This document shows, piece after piece, positions 52,619-62,416 of a stretch of DNA of 64,000 bases (positions are counted from its first letter, which is position 1; every line of letters begins with the position of its first letter). The stretch is from Isochrysis galbana. Its lineage: Eukaryota; Haptophyta; Isochrysidales; Isochrysidaceae. The notes under the pieces are model-generated. The model had not been told where the DNA came from, ran no database searches, and saw only the letters and a program-made list of their open reading frames with translations. The DNA lies in the NCBI GenBank assembly GCA_018136815.1, contig CM030939.1, positions 3,093,419-3,157,418 on the forward strand, given 5' to 3'. The translations under genes were made by a program, and so were the position numbers.

Positions 52619-53566
52619 CCCCCCGCTAGGGCCAGGCAGAAATATTCATTCAGGATATTCCGCGGGATATTTGGGTGGATATCGCCCCGCGGCATATTCA
52701 GGATATTTTGCGGGATATTTGGGCTGTCCCAAGGCATGAGCGCAAAAATAAAATTCCCCTTACAACTAGAAAACCATGACCGGCGGCACTTGGCGCTTGG
52801 CGCCAAAAAAAATTCAAATCCGGTGCGAGCAACTCTCGATACGTAACATTTGTTTGTTTGTGCATGTTAGCTGTTACTGTGATACTCTGTGAGCGCTTCG
52901 GGAGCTGAATCGCATGGGAAGGGCACTGCTAGCAGCGGAACGTGCACCCATATCTCGCCCTCTTCTCCTCAGCGATGCGCGATGCCTCCCCGAGGTAGGC
53001 CCCGCACTGCAGCTCTGGCCTATCCTATTGCTTTGCTCTGCGCTCTTCATCACGTCATCACGTGCACACAGAATGCCCATCTCACACCGCCCGCCCTCCT
53101 CCCGTGCAGCCTTGCGCTCACGCGTCACAAATGAGTCGCCCCTATCCCCTATGTTTCCTTCCTTGCGTGCAAGCTCTCTGGCTGATCAAGTGGAGGCATC
53201 TGTCTTATTGTTGCGCTACAACTACAACCGCAATAAGTGGAATCAAGAGCGTGATTTGTGATTTGTGAATCAAGTGTGAAGTGTGATGTGTGATGTGCCA
53301 AGTCCAATATCAATGGAATTTACAACACGCATCATGGATCATGGTGCAAACAATAATGTATGTGTGTGTGCGTGTGTGCAAGCTAGCAAAGAATAGGGAG
53401 GAGGGAGAAATGAGGGCCCAGCGCGCTAGCGCGATAGCCAAAAACAAAACTCACTGACGACATATTTTGGGGATATTTGGGCAGCCTCCCGGGATATAAA
53501 CGGGACATCGTCGCGGAATATTTGGGCAGATTTTTCGGAATATTTCTGCCTGGCCCTACCCCCCGC
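52619..53566. mobile_element. hAT-like non-autonomous element with 8-bp TSD, second copy of the family
   Basis: 52627-53558 (932 bp) starts TAGGGCCAGGCAGAAATATTC-type and ends with the inverse (GAATATTTCTGCCTGGCCC then TA), flanked by a perfect 8-bp duplication CCCCCCGC (52619-52626, 53559-53566). Both subterminal regions repeat GGGATATTTGGG. The first 11 bases equal those of the 28553-29846 element, so they belong to one family. No transposase frame is seen. Confidence 0.82.
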
Positions 53567-54239
53567 CGAGGGCGCCCCCCCCAGTACCAGTACTAGAGGT
53601 GGGGGAGAGTGGGTTAAAAAAAAACTCTTGTTGATCCGGAGGCCCACATTTTTTTATCTTCGGACCGGGGGAAGATTTCCCGATTTCCCCTCGTCTCTCT
53701 CCCCGCTCTAATCCGAATCCGAGGCAGAGCGATGGCGACCGACCCGCCTGACAGGCCGACCTTCGCCGCGCTCCAGCGAGAGCACGGCGGCGGTCAGCCC
53801 CCCCTTGTCGATGGTGTTCGGACTGAATGGTCTGGGGACACCAGACGGCTGTCTCACCGGCGTTTCGTGCCACCTCACTTGGCCGATTTCTGCTTCACCT
53901 GCCCACGCAGCATGGCCGCCAGCCCCACCCCACATCACTTCCAACCCCAACCTGAGGAGGATGACACCGGCTTGCCTACGCACTCCTACGCGCAGAATCC
54001 CATCCACACTATCAGTACGCTTCCTCCCAACCCCGCAGACTACCCACCCGCGCGCTTGGGAATCGTGGCGAGCATTGCCATGCAGCCCTCTTCGCGCGCT
54101 GCGCTGCCACCGCAGGACTTACTGTGCCATCCACCGAGGCGGTCGCCAAGTGCATCGCGTTCGCGGACTCGTTGACGCCGGGGCAGCGCAGACTCTTAAT
54201 ATACTTCTTGGCCGTCCAGCCCGAGCCTCTTCGCACCAA
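53567..54239. other. Lead-in to the satellite; frames without recognisable motifs
   Basis: Two overlapping plus-strand frames (53732-54175 and 53805-54497) are Pro/His/Arg-rich and unrecognised. One reads into the satellite. A transposon fragment is possible but unsupported. Confidence 0.4.
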
Positions 54240-55720
54240 GCGCGCCCGGTCGCGTTCGAAAGTTGGGCACTCCAGCCCATTCGGCCGGGTGACGTTAGCG
54301 TAGTTGTCGGCGCCACACACTGCCGACTACGGCGCAATGCGCGCGGGCGGCGGCGGCGATTGGCGTGGCTGCTAGGGCGGCATCTTTGGATATGGTGTCT
54401 ACTGGGGCATTCTATCTCAGTGGATGACCGAGAAAGCGCCGGCAGCTCGCCCGGTCGCATTCGAAAGTTGGGCACTCCAGCCCATTCGGCCGGGTGACGT
54501 TAGCGTAGTTGTCGGCGCCACACACGGCCGACTACGGCGCGATGCGCGCGGGCGGCGGCGGCGATTGGCGTGGCTGCTAGGGCGGCATCTTTGGATATGG
54601 TGTCTACTGGGGCATTCTATCTCAGTGGATGACCGAGAAAGCGCCGGCAGCTCGCCCGGTCGCATTCGAAAGTTGGGCACTCCAGCCCATTCGGCCGGGT
54701 GACGTTAGCGTAGTTGTCGGCGCCACACACGGCCGACTACGGCGCGATGCGCACGGGCGGCGGCGGCGATTGGCGTGGCTGCTAGGGCGGCATCTTTGGA
54801 TATGGTGTCTGCTGGGGCATTCTATCTCAGTGGATGACCGAGAAAGCGCCAGCAGCTCGCCCGGTCGCGTTCGAAAGTTGGGCACTCCAGCCCATTCGGC
54901 CGGTTGACGTTAGCGTAGTTGTCGGCGCCACACACGGCCGACTACGGCGCAATGCACGCGGGCGGCGGCGGCGATTGGCGTGGCTGCTAGGGCGGCATCT
55001 TTGGATATGGTGTCTGCTGGGGCATTCTATCTCAGTGGATGACCGAGAAAGCGCCGGCAGCTCGCCCGGGTCGCGTTCGAAAGTTGGGCACTCCAGCCCA
55101 TTCGGCCGGGTGACGTTAGCGTAGTTGTCGGCGCCACACACGGCCGACTACGGCGCAATGCGCGCGGGCGGCGGTGGCGATTGGCGTGGCTGCTAGGGCG
55201 GCATCTTTGGATATGGTGTCTGCTGGGGCATTCTATCTCAGTGGATGACCGAGAAAGCGCCGGCAGCTCGCCCGGTCGCGTTCGAAAGTTGGGCACTCCA
55301 GCCCATTCGGCCGGGTGACGTTAGCGTAGTTGTCGGCGCCACACACGGCCGACTACGGCGCAATGCGCGCGGGCGGCGTCGGCGATTGGCGTCGGTGGCA
55401 GGATGGCATTGTTTGATGTGGTTGTTGGCGATGCATCCACACTAGTCGCATCGACCAAAACACGCGAGGAGCGCGCCCGGCAGCGGTGGGAAGGTGGGTA
55501 CTCGAGCGCATCTCGGTACGTTAACGGTTTCTGCGCCAAGGCCGATATTCGACAAGGTGCGCGAGGGTAGAGTGGGCAATTGGCTCGGCCACTAGGGCAG
55601 CATATCTTGATTTGATGTTATGCGCTGTCACTAGTTGAAGTGGATGAACAAAGAAGTCCATGCGGCCCGCCCGGTAGCGGTGCCAAGTTAGCCGCTCTGG
55701 ACCTCGGTGACTAGCGGTTC
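54240..55720. repeat. 205-bp satellite, six good copies plus diverged copies
   Basis: The landmark GGTCGC(G/A)TTCGAAAG occurs at about 54248, 54453, 54658, 54863, 55069 and 55274, a strict 205-bp period (206 once). Copies differ at only a few positions. From 55375 to 55720 the order of blocks continues at low identity (CACTAGGGCAGCAT, GTGGATGA, CGCCCGGTAGCGG), showing older copies. Frames in the repeat (from ATGACCGAGAAAGCGCC) shift because 205 is not a multiple of 3. Confidence 0.92.
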
Positions 55721-57148
55721 ACGTGAGCGTCTTGAGTTTTGTGACACTTTTGTGCAAATTGAAGTCCAAAAATACCAGTATGGCTTATGGTCCAGTGTGC
55801 ATAGAACCAGGCCTTGTGGACCGAGTGAGTTGGCGTCACAAGTTTCCTCGTCATTCGATGTTTGTGCCTCGCATGAAGGGCCTCACCAAAAATATACCGG
55901 AGGGGGGCCCGACTGTATTTCGAGCTCCGTCTTCGAAGGCCCGAAATTCGGTAATTTTTTGAAAATTTCGCCGGAGAACCCCCGTTTTTTTTTGCTGATC
56001 CATCTTACCGGAACCCTTACGGAGCTTGCTTAGCTCTTCAATCTCCCATTGTAGCCGGTGCCCTCCGCACCTCCATAGTGGATAGTGGCCCCTAGTGAGT
56101 GACCGGGCTTATCTAAGTGGGCGCGTTGGCATGTCAGCTGTCGGAAGGAAGGGCTCGATAGCTGGGGCGTGTGTTGTGTGCTGACACGTCTGCCCTTTGG
56201 GGACCGGAGAGGATGGGGTTCCAGCCCCGCAACCCCGAAAGTGGCCTTTGGTGGGCACTAGCATCCTTCATTGTGGTTCCAACGCGCCAAAATCTACTTA
56301 AAAAAAACTCCCTGGCCACCGCGAAAAACACACCGCATTGTTCGCTCTCGTACTCGCCACCATGAAACAATTGGCTTCTGAAACTTTGCACAAGCTCTTA
56401 TCATAGCATGAGACACCTCTCCATGCATTCACATCGACTTTTGGGTGCAATTGTGAAAAGTCGATTTTTCCCGTCCCCACCTCTACCAGTACCCAAGGAG
56501 CAGTCGCTGGCGAAGCGACCGCGTCCGCCCGCAGAGGCCGAGCAGGTGCGTGCGACTCACGTCGCGCCACACGGCCCGTGGCCTCGGCCACACCTGGCTC
56601 ATTTCGCACTGCACTCCAGCTTGAGGGGGGGGGCATCGCGGGCGAATGGGCGAATGGCGTCGCTGGTTGCGCGGCTCCTGGATATATGGGGCTTGGCTCG
56701 GGCCGGACACCGGGCTGATGAACAAGAACGGTCTCGCAGCGCGCCCTGCGTCCTTTTGAATTCGGGCTCTCCGAGATAGAGTATTTAGGCCTGTTTTCTG
56801 TTTTGCCGTTTTTGGGCGTTACGCTTCGTTGTGGGGGCTCCCTGGGGCCTGGGGGGTCTTGGGCCCAAAGGGCACCGAATATGTGCTAGATAGGTGTTTT
56901 CCGGGGGTTCCACCGCTTTACTTTGGTGTCTTTCCTCATTCCTGACTTTTTCATTTTTACACCCTCAGAAGTTAAAATAGTGTTTGACCGCCCTATTAGA
57001 GCAATCAGAGATTAGAAATGCGCGAATGCGAAACCGTTGCATGCGTGAGAATGAGTAGTAGGCCCAAAGCTGCGTGCGCGTCGTGATGATTTGAATGAGT
57101 TTTATTCATACTCTGAAGCACCACTCAGCAGCGAAGTTTGCGGGAAAG
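55721..57148. other. Intergenic with dispersed repeat fragments
   Basis: 56495-56605 is an inverted copy of 14490-14600. 56855-56890 (TTGGGCCCAAAGGGCACCGA) matches the junction at 39230-39250. 56982-57003 matches 51343-51365. 55940-55990 carries GAAATTCGG and GAAAATTTCG-type sequence. No gene is supported. Confidence 0.55.
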
Positions 57149-58069
57149 CTAAAGCGCAGTATAGATTGGGAGGGCAACCGAGTTGACAGTACGCAAGTGG
57201 ATGGCCTGAACGTTTTCCCAATGGCCCCGCGTTCGAGCCACAACCTTCTCCACCACGGTGCTGACATTGTCCGCAGCATCTGCAATCTCTTGCGTCGAAG
57301 ACGCGCATTGCAAAGAGAGGCATGTGCCAGCTGTCGGTCGGAGTATTGCGCCACCCACCGCGCACTGCAGATGGTCACGTAGGTTCTTTCGCTTGAGGTT
57401 GAGTGGAAGTGGTAGCTTATTTGACTTGTAAAATTCAGAGCCCAAGAGTTTGGGCAGCAGGGGTATCACGCGTTCGTCAGCGCCGAAGAAATCGAAGGCC
57501 GCACGCAGCTTACGGCGAGCTTCGAAAGGCACGTACTTCTTCTTCAACTTCTCCACTCCAATAACCTTGGCACCAATGCGCTCTGCTGCGCACAAGTCCT
57601 TCACTGCCCGTTGAGGATCCTTGACAATCAGGCAGACCTCAGTTGAGTCGAGGTCGCGCCATGGATGAGGGAGGGACAAGAGGCGCGGTTTGACCGCCTT
57701 GGCGCCCACACTCGTCTTGGGCATCCGCTTTGTGGAAATCACAACTGAGATGACGGAATCCTCATTGATCAGTCCACCAGCGCTGTTCTTCGATGACACA
57801 TATGTGCTTAGCGCCTCGAGTGCGCGCTCCACCTGTGCGCGCTCCAACCTGGAAGCCGAGGGCTCTGTGCTAGAGCCAGTAGTGGCTGCCGTCGGCAGAG
57901 CACCTGCCGACTCCTCCTTCCTCTTCTTTGAGGCGGGGACATCGACGGCAGCCGCCATGCGTTTCTTGGGATGGTCGGTGGGTCTTCCTTTCAACGACTC
58001 CTTCCTCGGCCGCTTATTGGAGGAAGGGGTGGCATTGGTACTCTTGGTGGTGGATGAGGCGCGTGCCAT
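57149..58069 (-). CDS. Ribosomal L1-domain nucleolar protein (RSL1D1/Utp30-like)
   Basis: A single exon; I chose the ATG at 58069 (306 residues, TAG at 57149), because longer frames extend into a G/C tract coding poly-Pro. Residues 1-70 are basic and Ser/Lys-rich (KRPRKESLKGRPTDHPKKRM), like a nucleolar signal. An L1 domain follows: VERALEALSTYVSSKN, VISVVISTKRMPKT, VCLIVKDPQRAVKDL, AKVIGVEKLKKKYV, then FDFFGADERVIPLLPKLLG and the SEFYKSNKLPLPLNL block, ending in IADAADNVSTVVEKVVARTRG HWENVQAIHLRT. This order matches eukaryotic L1-related assembly factors (RSL1D1, Cic1/Utp30), which act in ribosome biogenesis, rather than ribosomal protein uL1 itself. It lacks the long acidic/basic tail of animal RSL1D1. 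Confidence 0.82.
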   Translation of the reverse strand: MARASSTTKSTNATPSSNKRPRKESLKGRPTDHPKKRMAAAVDVPASKKRKEESAGALPTAATTGSSTEPSASRLERAQVERALEALSTYVSSKNSAGGLINEDSVISVVISTKRMPKTSVGAKAVKPRLLSLPHPWRDLDSTEVCLIVKDPQRAVKDLCAAERIGAKVIGVEKLKKKYVPFEARRKLRAAFDFFGADERVIPLLPKLLGSEFYKSNKLPLPLNLKRKNLRDHLQCAVGGAILRPTAGTCLSLQCASSTQEIADAADNVSTVVEKVVARTRGHWENVQAIHLRTVNSVALPIYTAL

Positions 58070-58564
58070 CCCGGGGTCGCTGCGGGCTGCGTGGTCAGGG
58101 TAGAGAGCTAATCCGCGTGTCCCTCTCTCCGAGCGCGCGTGGCGCGTGGCGGGCCGGCCGGGGGAGGGGGGACGAGGCGGGGGCCAGGGGGGGGGGCGGG
58201 GGGGGGGGGGGGGGGCGGGCCGGGGGGAGGGGGGGCGGGGGGAGGCGGGGGAGAGAGGCGAAGGTTGTTTTCGCAGAAAGTCGCCTGCTCTCTGCAGCCA
58301 GTCCGCGCGGCCCCTTTCAAACGGCTTTTCTCTCTCCCTACGATGAATATACTCCGTGCGGCACCCCGTACGCCGCATGGCCCGAGCGACTTGGCCCCCG
58401 GGCGGTGGTGGCCCCTTCCTGGCCTGTGGAGTCGTTCTCTTCCTCCCTCCTCTCTTCTCTCCCGCAACGATGGTCCTCGCCATCGCCCGCGGCTCGAGGA
58501 AGAGCCTCGAGCTTGGACATCTATGGCATCTCGACAACCCGATGAGGTCGCAACAGTGTACTTT
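58070..58564. other. Leader region of the L1-domain gene with G tract
   Basis: 58190-58250 is nearly pure G on the plus strand (so C in the transcript sense). The open frames across it are composition artefacts. Confidence 0.6.
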
Positions 58565-58626
58565 AGTGCATGGAGCAAACCGGGGATCGAACTTGGCGCT
58601 GTCTTATCAGACGGCCGCCCGAGCTG
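58565..58626 (-). pseudogene. Inverted duplicate of an RCC1 exon fragment
   Basis: About 62 bp on the minus strand match 61522-61583 of the F-box/RCC1 gene with only two or three changes; both code QLGRPSDKTAP(R/S)SIPGL. It has no matching exon next to it and is read as a displaced fragment. Confidence 0.7.
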
Positions 58627-59366
58627 AGGTCGTGGCGAACCGTTGTCACCAGCCACAAGCACAGCCAAATAGCCACATACTCCTACCACACACCACATAG
58701 CCATTATTCCAAAAAGGCTCTAACTGAATACTCATGCCCAAAAGGCTTGAATGTAATTATATGTTTTTGGTCTCCGAAAAGAAAATCATTGTTCCTGCTC
58801 TGGTGTTTCACATGTAGGGTTGAAATGGACCTGCACACTCATCGAGACCACATGGCACATGGTGAGGTGCGGCGGACGGCGGATGCCGCCAACGCCTGTG
58901 GATTCAAGACATGCACCAAGTAATCTCACGCTTAGCGGAGGCAGCTGCCAAGGATGCATGATGCATGAGGCTGAAGGATGGCGAAGAAGGTGAAACTTTA
59001 GTGGGTGACTAATATAAAACGACATGGTAACAAATATGGTGTGAAAAGGTGCCAAACTTCTTCCTGCTTCTACTTCGTAAGTGACTAAGCATCGTGGTTG
59101 AGCGCGCCAACCAGCCCTCTCCCAGCACCATAAACCAAAACTGTGGGCCTTGGATGGCTCACTCGAGTCCCACTTTCGACGGAACGCCCCTGACGCGGGC
59201 TCACCAAGAGGGCGGGGTTGGGTGAGGTGAAGAGAGAACGAAGAATAGAGCCCCCCCCCCCCCCCCTGTCCCCCTCTTCTCCCCCCCCCCCCCCCCCTTC
59301 CGCCAGGCGCACACACACTCCTCATAAGGATTGTACTTTAGTCTTCCCTCTCTCTGGAGGAGAGAG

Positions 59367-59404
<38 letters not shown>

Positions 59405-60123
59405 GGCGGGAGAGAGAGGGAGTGCTTGCGGGGCCGCTGCTCTCTCCCCTCGCCCGTCCACTTCCGTAAATGTCTTGGCAGCTTTTCCCGAGGGAGAGAC
59501 TCTCTGAGTTTCCCTCTCCTCCCAGACCCCCCCCCCCCCTACACTCTCAACTCTCTCTACTCTCCTTGAGTTGATTGTGTGGGGGCGGGGGAAGGGGGGG
59601 GGGAGGGGGGGCAGCGCCGGAGAAGAGGGAGAGGGAGAGAGGGAGTGGGGGTGGGGGGGTAGAGGTGTGTGTGTGTGTGCGACTGTGAACAGAGCAGGAA
59701 GAGCCGTGCGAGCGTGCGAGCCTTGGTCCGACTTCTTCTCCACTCTCTCTCTCCCCCCTCTCTCTCCTCTCTCTCCTCTCTCTCCCCTCTCTCCCCTCTC
59801 TCCTCTCTCCCCTCTCTCCTCTCTCTCCCCTCTCCCCTCTCTCTCTCTCTTTCCCTCCGTTCGTTCCCGCGCCTGTTTGTTCTCCCGGGCCCCTCCTCCC
59901 TCCTCGCCACGCGACCGTAGTACAAGAAAAGGATTCCAGTCGGCATTCACATAATACTTGAGGCCATCCGCCGCCACTCCTCCCCACCCTCCCTCTCTCC
60001 CCTCCCTTCCGCCCCTCTCGTGAAGCCCCCCCCCGTTGGGGGGAAGCTCTCCCCATCTCTCCGCTACTCAAGCCCCCCCCCACCCCCCGCGCGCCCCGCT
60101 CTCTCCCTTCTGGCGCGTTCGCA
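58627..60123. other. Intergenic; C runs, CT repeat foldback and CT-rich leader
   Basis: 59252-59300 contains two C runs. 59355-59420 is a GAGAGA/CTCTCT foldback (GGAGAGAGAG before, CTCTCTCTC, then GGGAGAGAGAG). 59735-59860 is C/T-rich before the RCC1 gene. Frames here are Ser/Leu/Pro or Arg/Glu artefacts. Confidence 0.6.
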
Positions 60124-62416
60124 ATGCAGTACGTGAGCAAGGAGACTGCATCAGCGTCTCGTACCCCTTCCTCTAGCCACGCCTCTGCCGCAAAGGCCCT
60201 CTCTCAGCTCCGTGCCGCCGTCGTCTCTGTGAGGGCCGCAGCAGCAGACTTCTCCTCAGAGCAGGCCTTCACTGCGAGGGGGCTGGCCGACCACATCCAC
60301 GCCATCGTGCCGCCACGTGAGTCGTGGAGCTCCACCACTCCCACGCGCGTTGCGCTCCCGCTACGCCTCCTCGACCTGCCTTCCGAGCTGCTCGTGTGCG
60401 TGCTCTCGCATTGCGAGACGAGGCAGCTATGCCGGCTCGCGTGCGTCTGCTCGCTGCTCTCCAAGGGGAACCCGCCACCACCACCGCCCCGTTCGCCGGT
60501 GGAAGAGGCGCTCCGGCTACGCGCCAAGGCCGCAGGCCACTGGGTACCTCAGACCCTCCCTCCGGGCGAGCCTTCATGGACATCGATGCTCGCGTGGCTC
60601 GAGACCATGCGCGGCTCGGGCACCCAGCGAGCGCTCGCGGCGGGCGCGCATCACTCACTGCTCATCGACGGGGCGGGCACGCTGCACACTGCCGGCACCG
60701 AGCGCCCGCGCCACCCTAGCGCCATAGGCGGCACACCTGGCCTGCTCGGCCACACCCACTCGGGCGTCGTCGCGCCCGGTGTTGGGGCACCCACCCTCGT
60801 CTCGCCGCTGCGCCGCGTGGCCGCGCTACAACACGTGCCACTCGCCTCCGTCTCCGCCGGGCTGAGCCACTCGCTCGCGCTCGCCATTGATGGGTCCGTC
60901 TACTCGTGGGGGTGCGGTAAGGACGGGCTGCTTGGCCACGGAGACGAGGCGTCGATTGGCATGCCACGTCGAATCGACTCGCTCGCAATGCATAGGTGAG
61001 CATCTGCTGCAGGAGCTCCGGTCAGCGTGCGCTTGCGCGCTGCACGCGCTACAGCGCGTGCTCTCACTCTACGGCCGCTTGCTCTGGGCTGGCTAGGATA
61101 CGCTCGATTGCCGCTGGCAGAATGCACTCGCTCGCGGCGAGCCGCGAGGGCATCATTTGGTCGTGGGGGCAAGGTGCGTACGACCAGCTTGGGCATGGGG
61201 ACGAGTCAGCGGGCACGCTCGGGCCATCGGAGAGGTGAGCGCTTTAGCCCGCGCGAGTGCACGCGCACGCTGCCTGCGCCACGAGACGGCCGAGGGCTCT
61301 AGCACATGCGAAACCGCTAGCGGGCGAGTGCACCCCGCTCGTGCAAGTAGGCAACAACGCGCGAGTGCCCTTGCTTGTCACCGCAGGTGCAGGCGCGCTC
61401 CTGCACGGATTTCGGCGCTGGCGGGCGAACGAGTCCTCGAACTCGCCGCAGGTGGAGACCATTCCGCCGCGTCCACCGCAACGGGCAAGGTTTTCTCATG
61501 GGGCTGGGCGGCACAAGGGCAGCTCGGGCGGCCGTCTGATAAGACAGCGCCGCGTTCGATCCCCGGTTTGGTCCAGGCACTAAGTGGCGCACAGGTGCGG
61601 CTCGCCCCTCGCACATGCAAACACGTGACCCGTGCAGGCCCCCTGGGCGGGTGAGCGGTGCTGGCCGCTCCGCTAGGCAGCGCCCAATGCGATGACCACG
61701 CACAACGCAGTCGGCGGGCACGCGGGGGTCGGATTCCCATAGGCATGTTCAGCAACTTGTGCAAGGAATGTGACAGCTGAGCTGAGCCCCGGCCATAAAC
61801 GCGCAGGTGACGTCGCTCGCGTGCGGGATGTGCCACACGCTCGCATGCACCGCCTCGGGCGAGGTGTACTCTTGGGGCTGTGGTATCAACGGCGAGTTGG
61901 GCCATGGGGACTTGCTGAACCGGCACTCGCCGGAGCTCATCGAGGCTCTCGTGACTTTCCACGTGTCGACTGTCTCGGCGGGAGACTACCACTCTCTCGC
62001 ATTGAGTGCGCGCGACGGCATCGTCTTCTCTTGGGGGCAGGGCCGGGCTGGACGTCTTGGACACGGCGATGAGGCAAGCCGCTCGCTTCCGACGCCAGTG
62101 ACGGCGCTCTCACGAATACGCGTCTCGGCGCTAGCGGCAGGGTCCAGCCACACCATCGCCATAGGAGAGGATCGCGGTTGGTTCGCTTGGGGGGCACTCG
62201 AAGCGCTGGGGTGAGCGGAGAGTGCAGCCTGGCGCCAGCCAGCGTGAGCGTGCCCTCCGTACCGAGCCATCGCCGGCAAGGGGGCGCTCACGTCCCTTTC
62301 CCTCACCACGTGACAGGTATGAGTCCAATGGCGCGCCAGAGTTGCGTCATCGGGCCATCCCAACAGAGCTTGGCATTGGCGATGTAGATGATGCGGGGGA
62401 GAGCGAGGCGGCGTGA
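60124..62416 (+). CDS. F-box protein with RCC1 repeats
   Basis: Five exons, 60124-60995, 61097-61234, 61387-61594, 61807-62210 and 62317-62416, join in frame (donors GTGAG, GTGAG, GTGCG, GTGAG), giving 573 residues. Residues about 82-115 are an F-box (LLDLPSELLVCVLSHCETRQ, then LCRLACVCSLL). From about 185 on are RCC1 blades: ALAAGAHHSLLID, SVSAGLSHSLALAIDGSVYS with WGCGKDGLLGHGDE, SIAAGRMHSLAA with WSWGQGAYDQLGHGDE, ELAAGGDHSAA with SWGWAAQGQLGRP, SLACGMCHTLAC with SWGCGINGELGHGD, and TVSAGDYHSLAL with SWGQGRAGRLGHGDE. F-box proteins bring substrates to SCF ubiquitin ligases through Skp1; the propeller would bind the substrate or chromatin. The partner is unknown. The last blade ends in a short acidic tail. 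Confidence 0.88.

Noticed and set aside
54240..55400. tRNA gene from the TTCGAAA motif
   Set aside because: No cloverleaf can be drawn around it; only isolated box-like motifs exist.
54424..55445. Six similar plus-strand frames of about 92 codons, as a gene family
   Set aside because: They come from the 205-bp satellite; the unit is not a multiple of 3 and each frame ends in the next copy.
57928..58704. Plus- and minus-strand frames over the G tract near the L1-domain gene
   Set aside because: Poly-Gly or poly-Pro coding from homopolymer; the L1-domain start at 58069 lies outside it.
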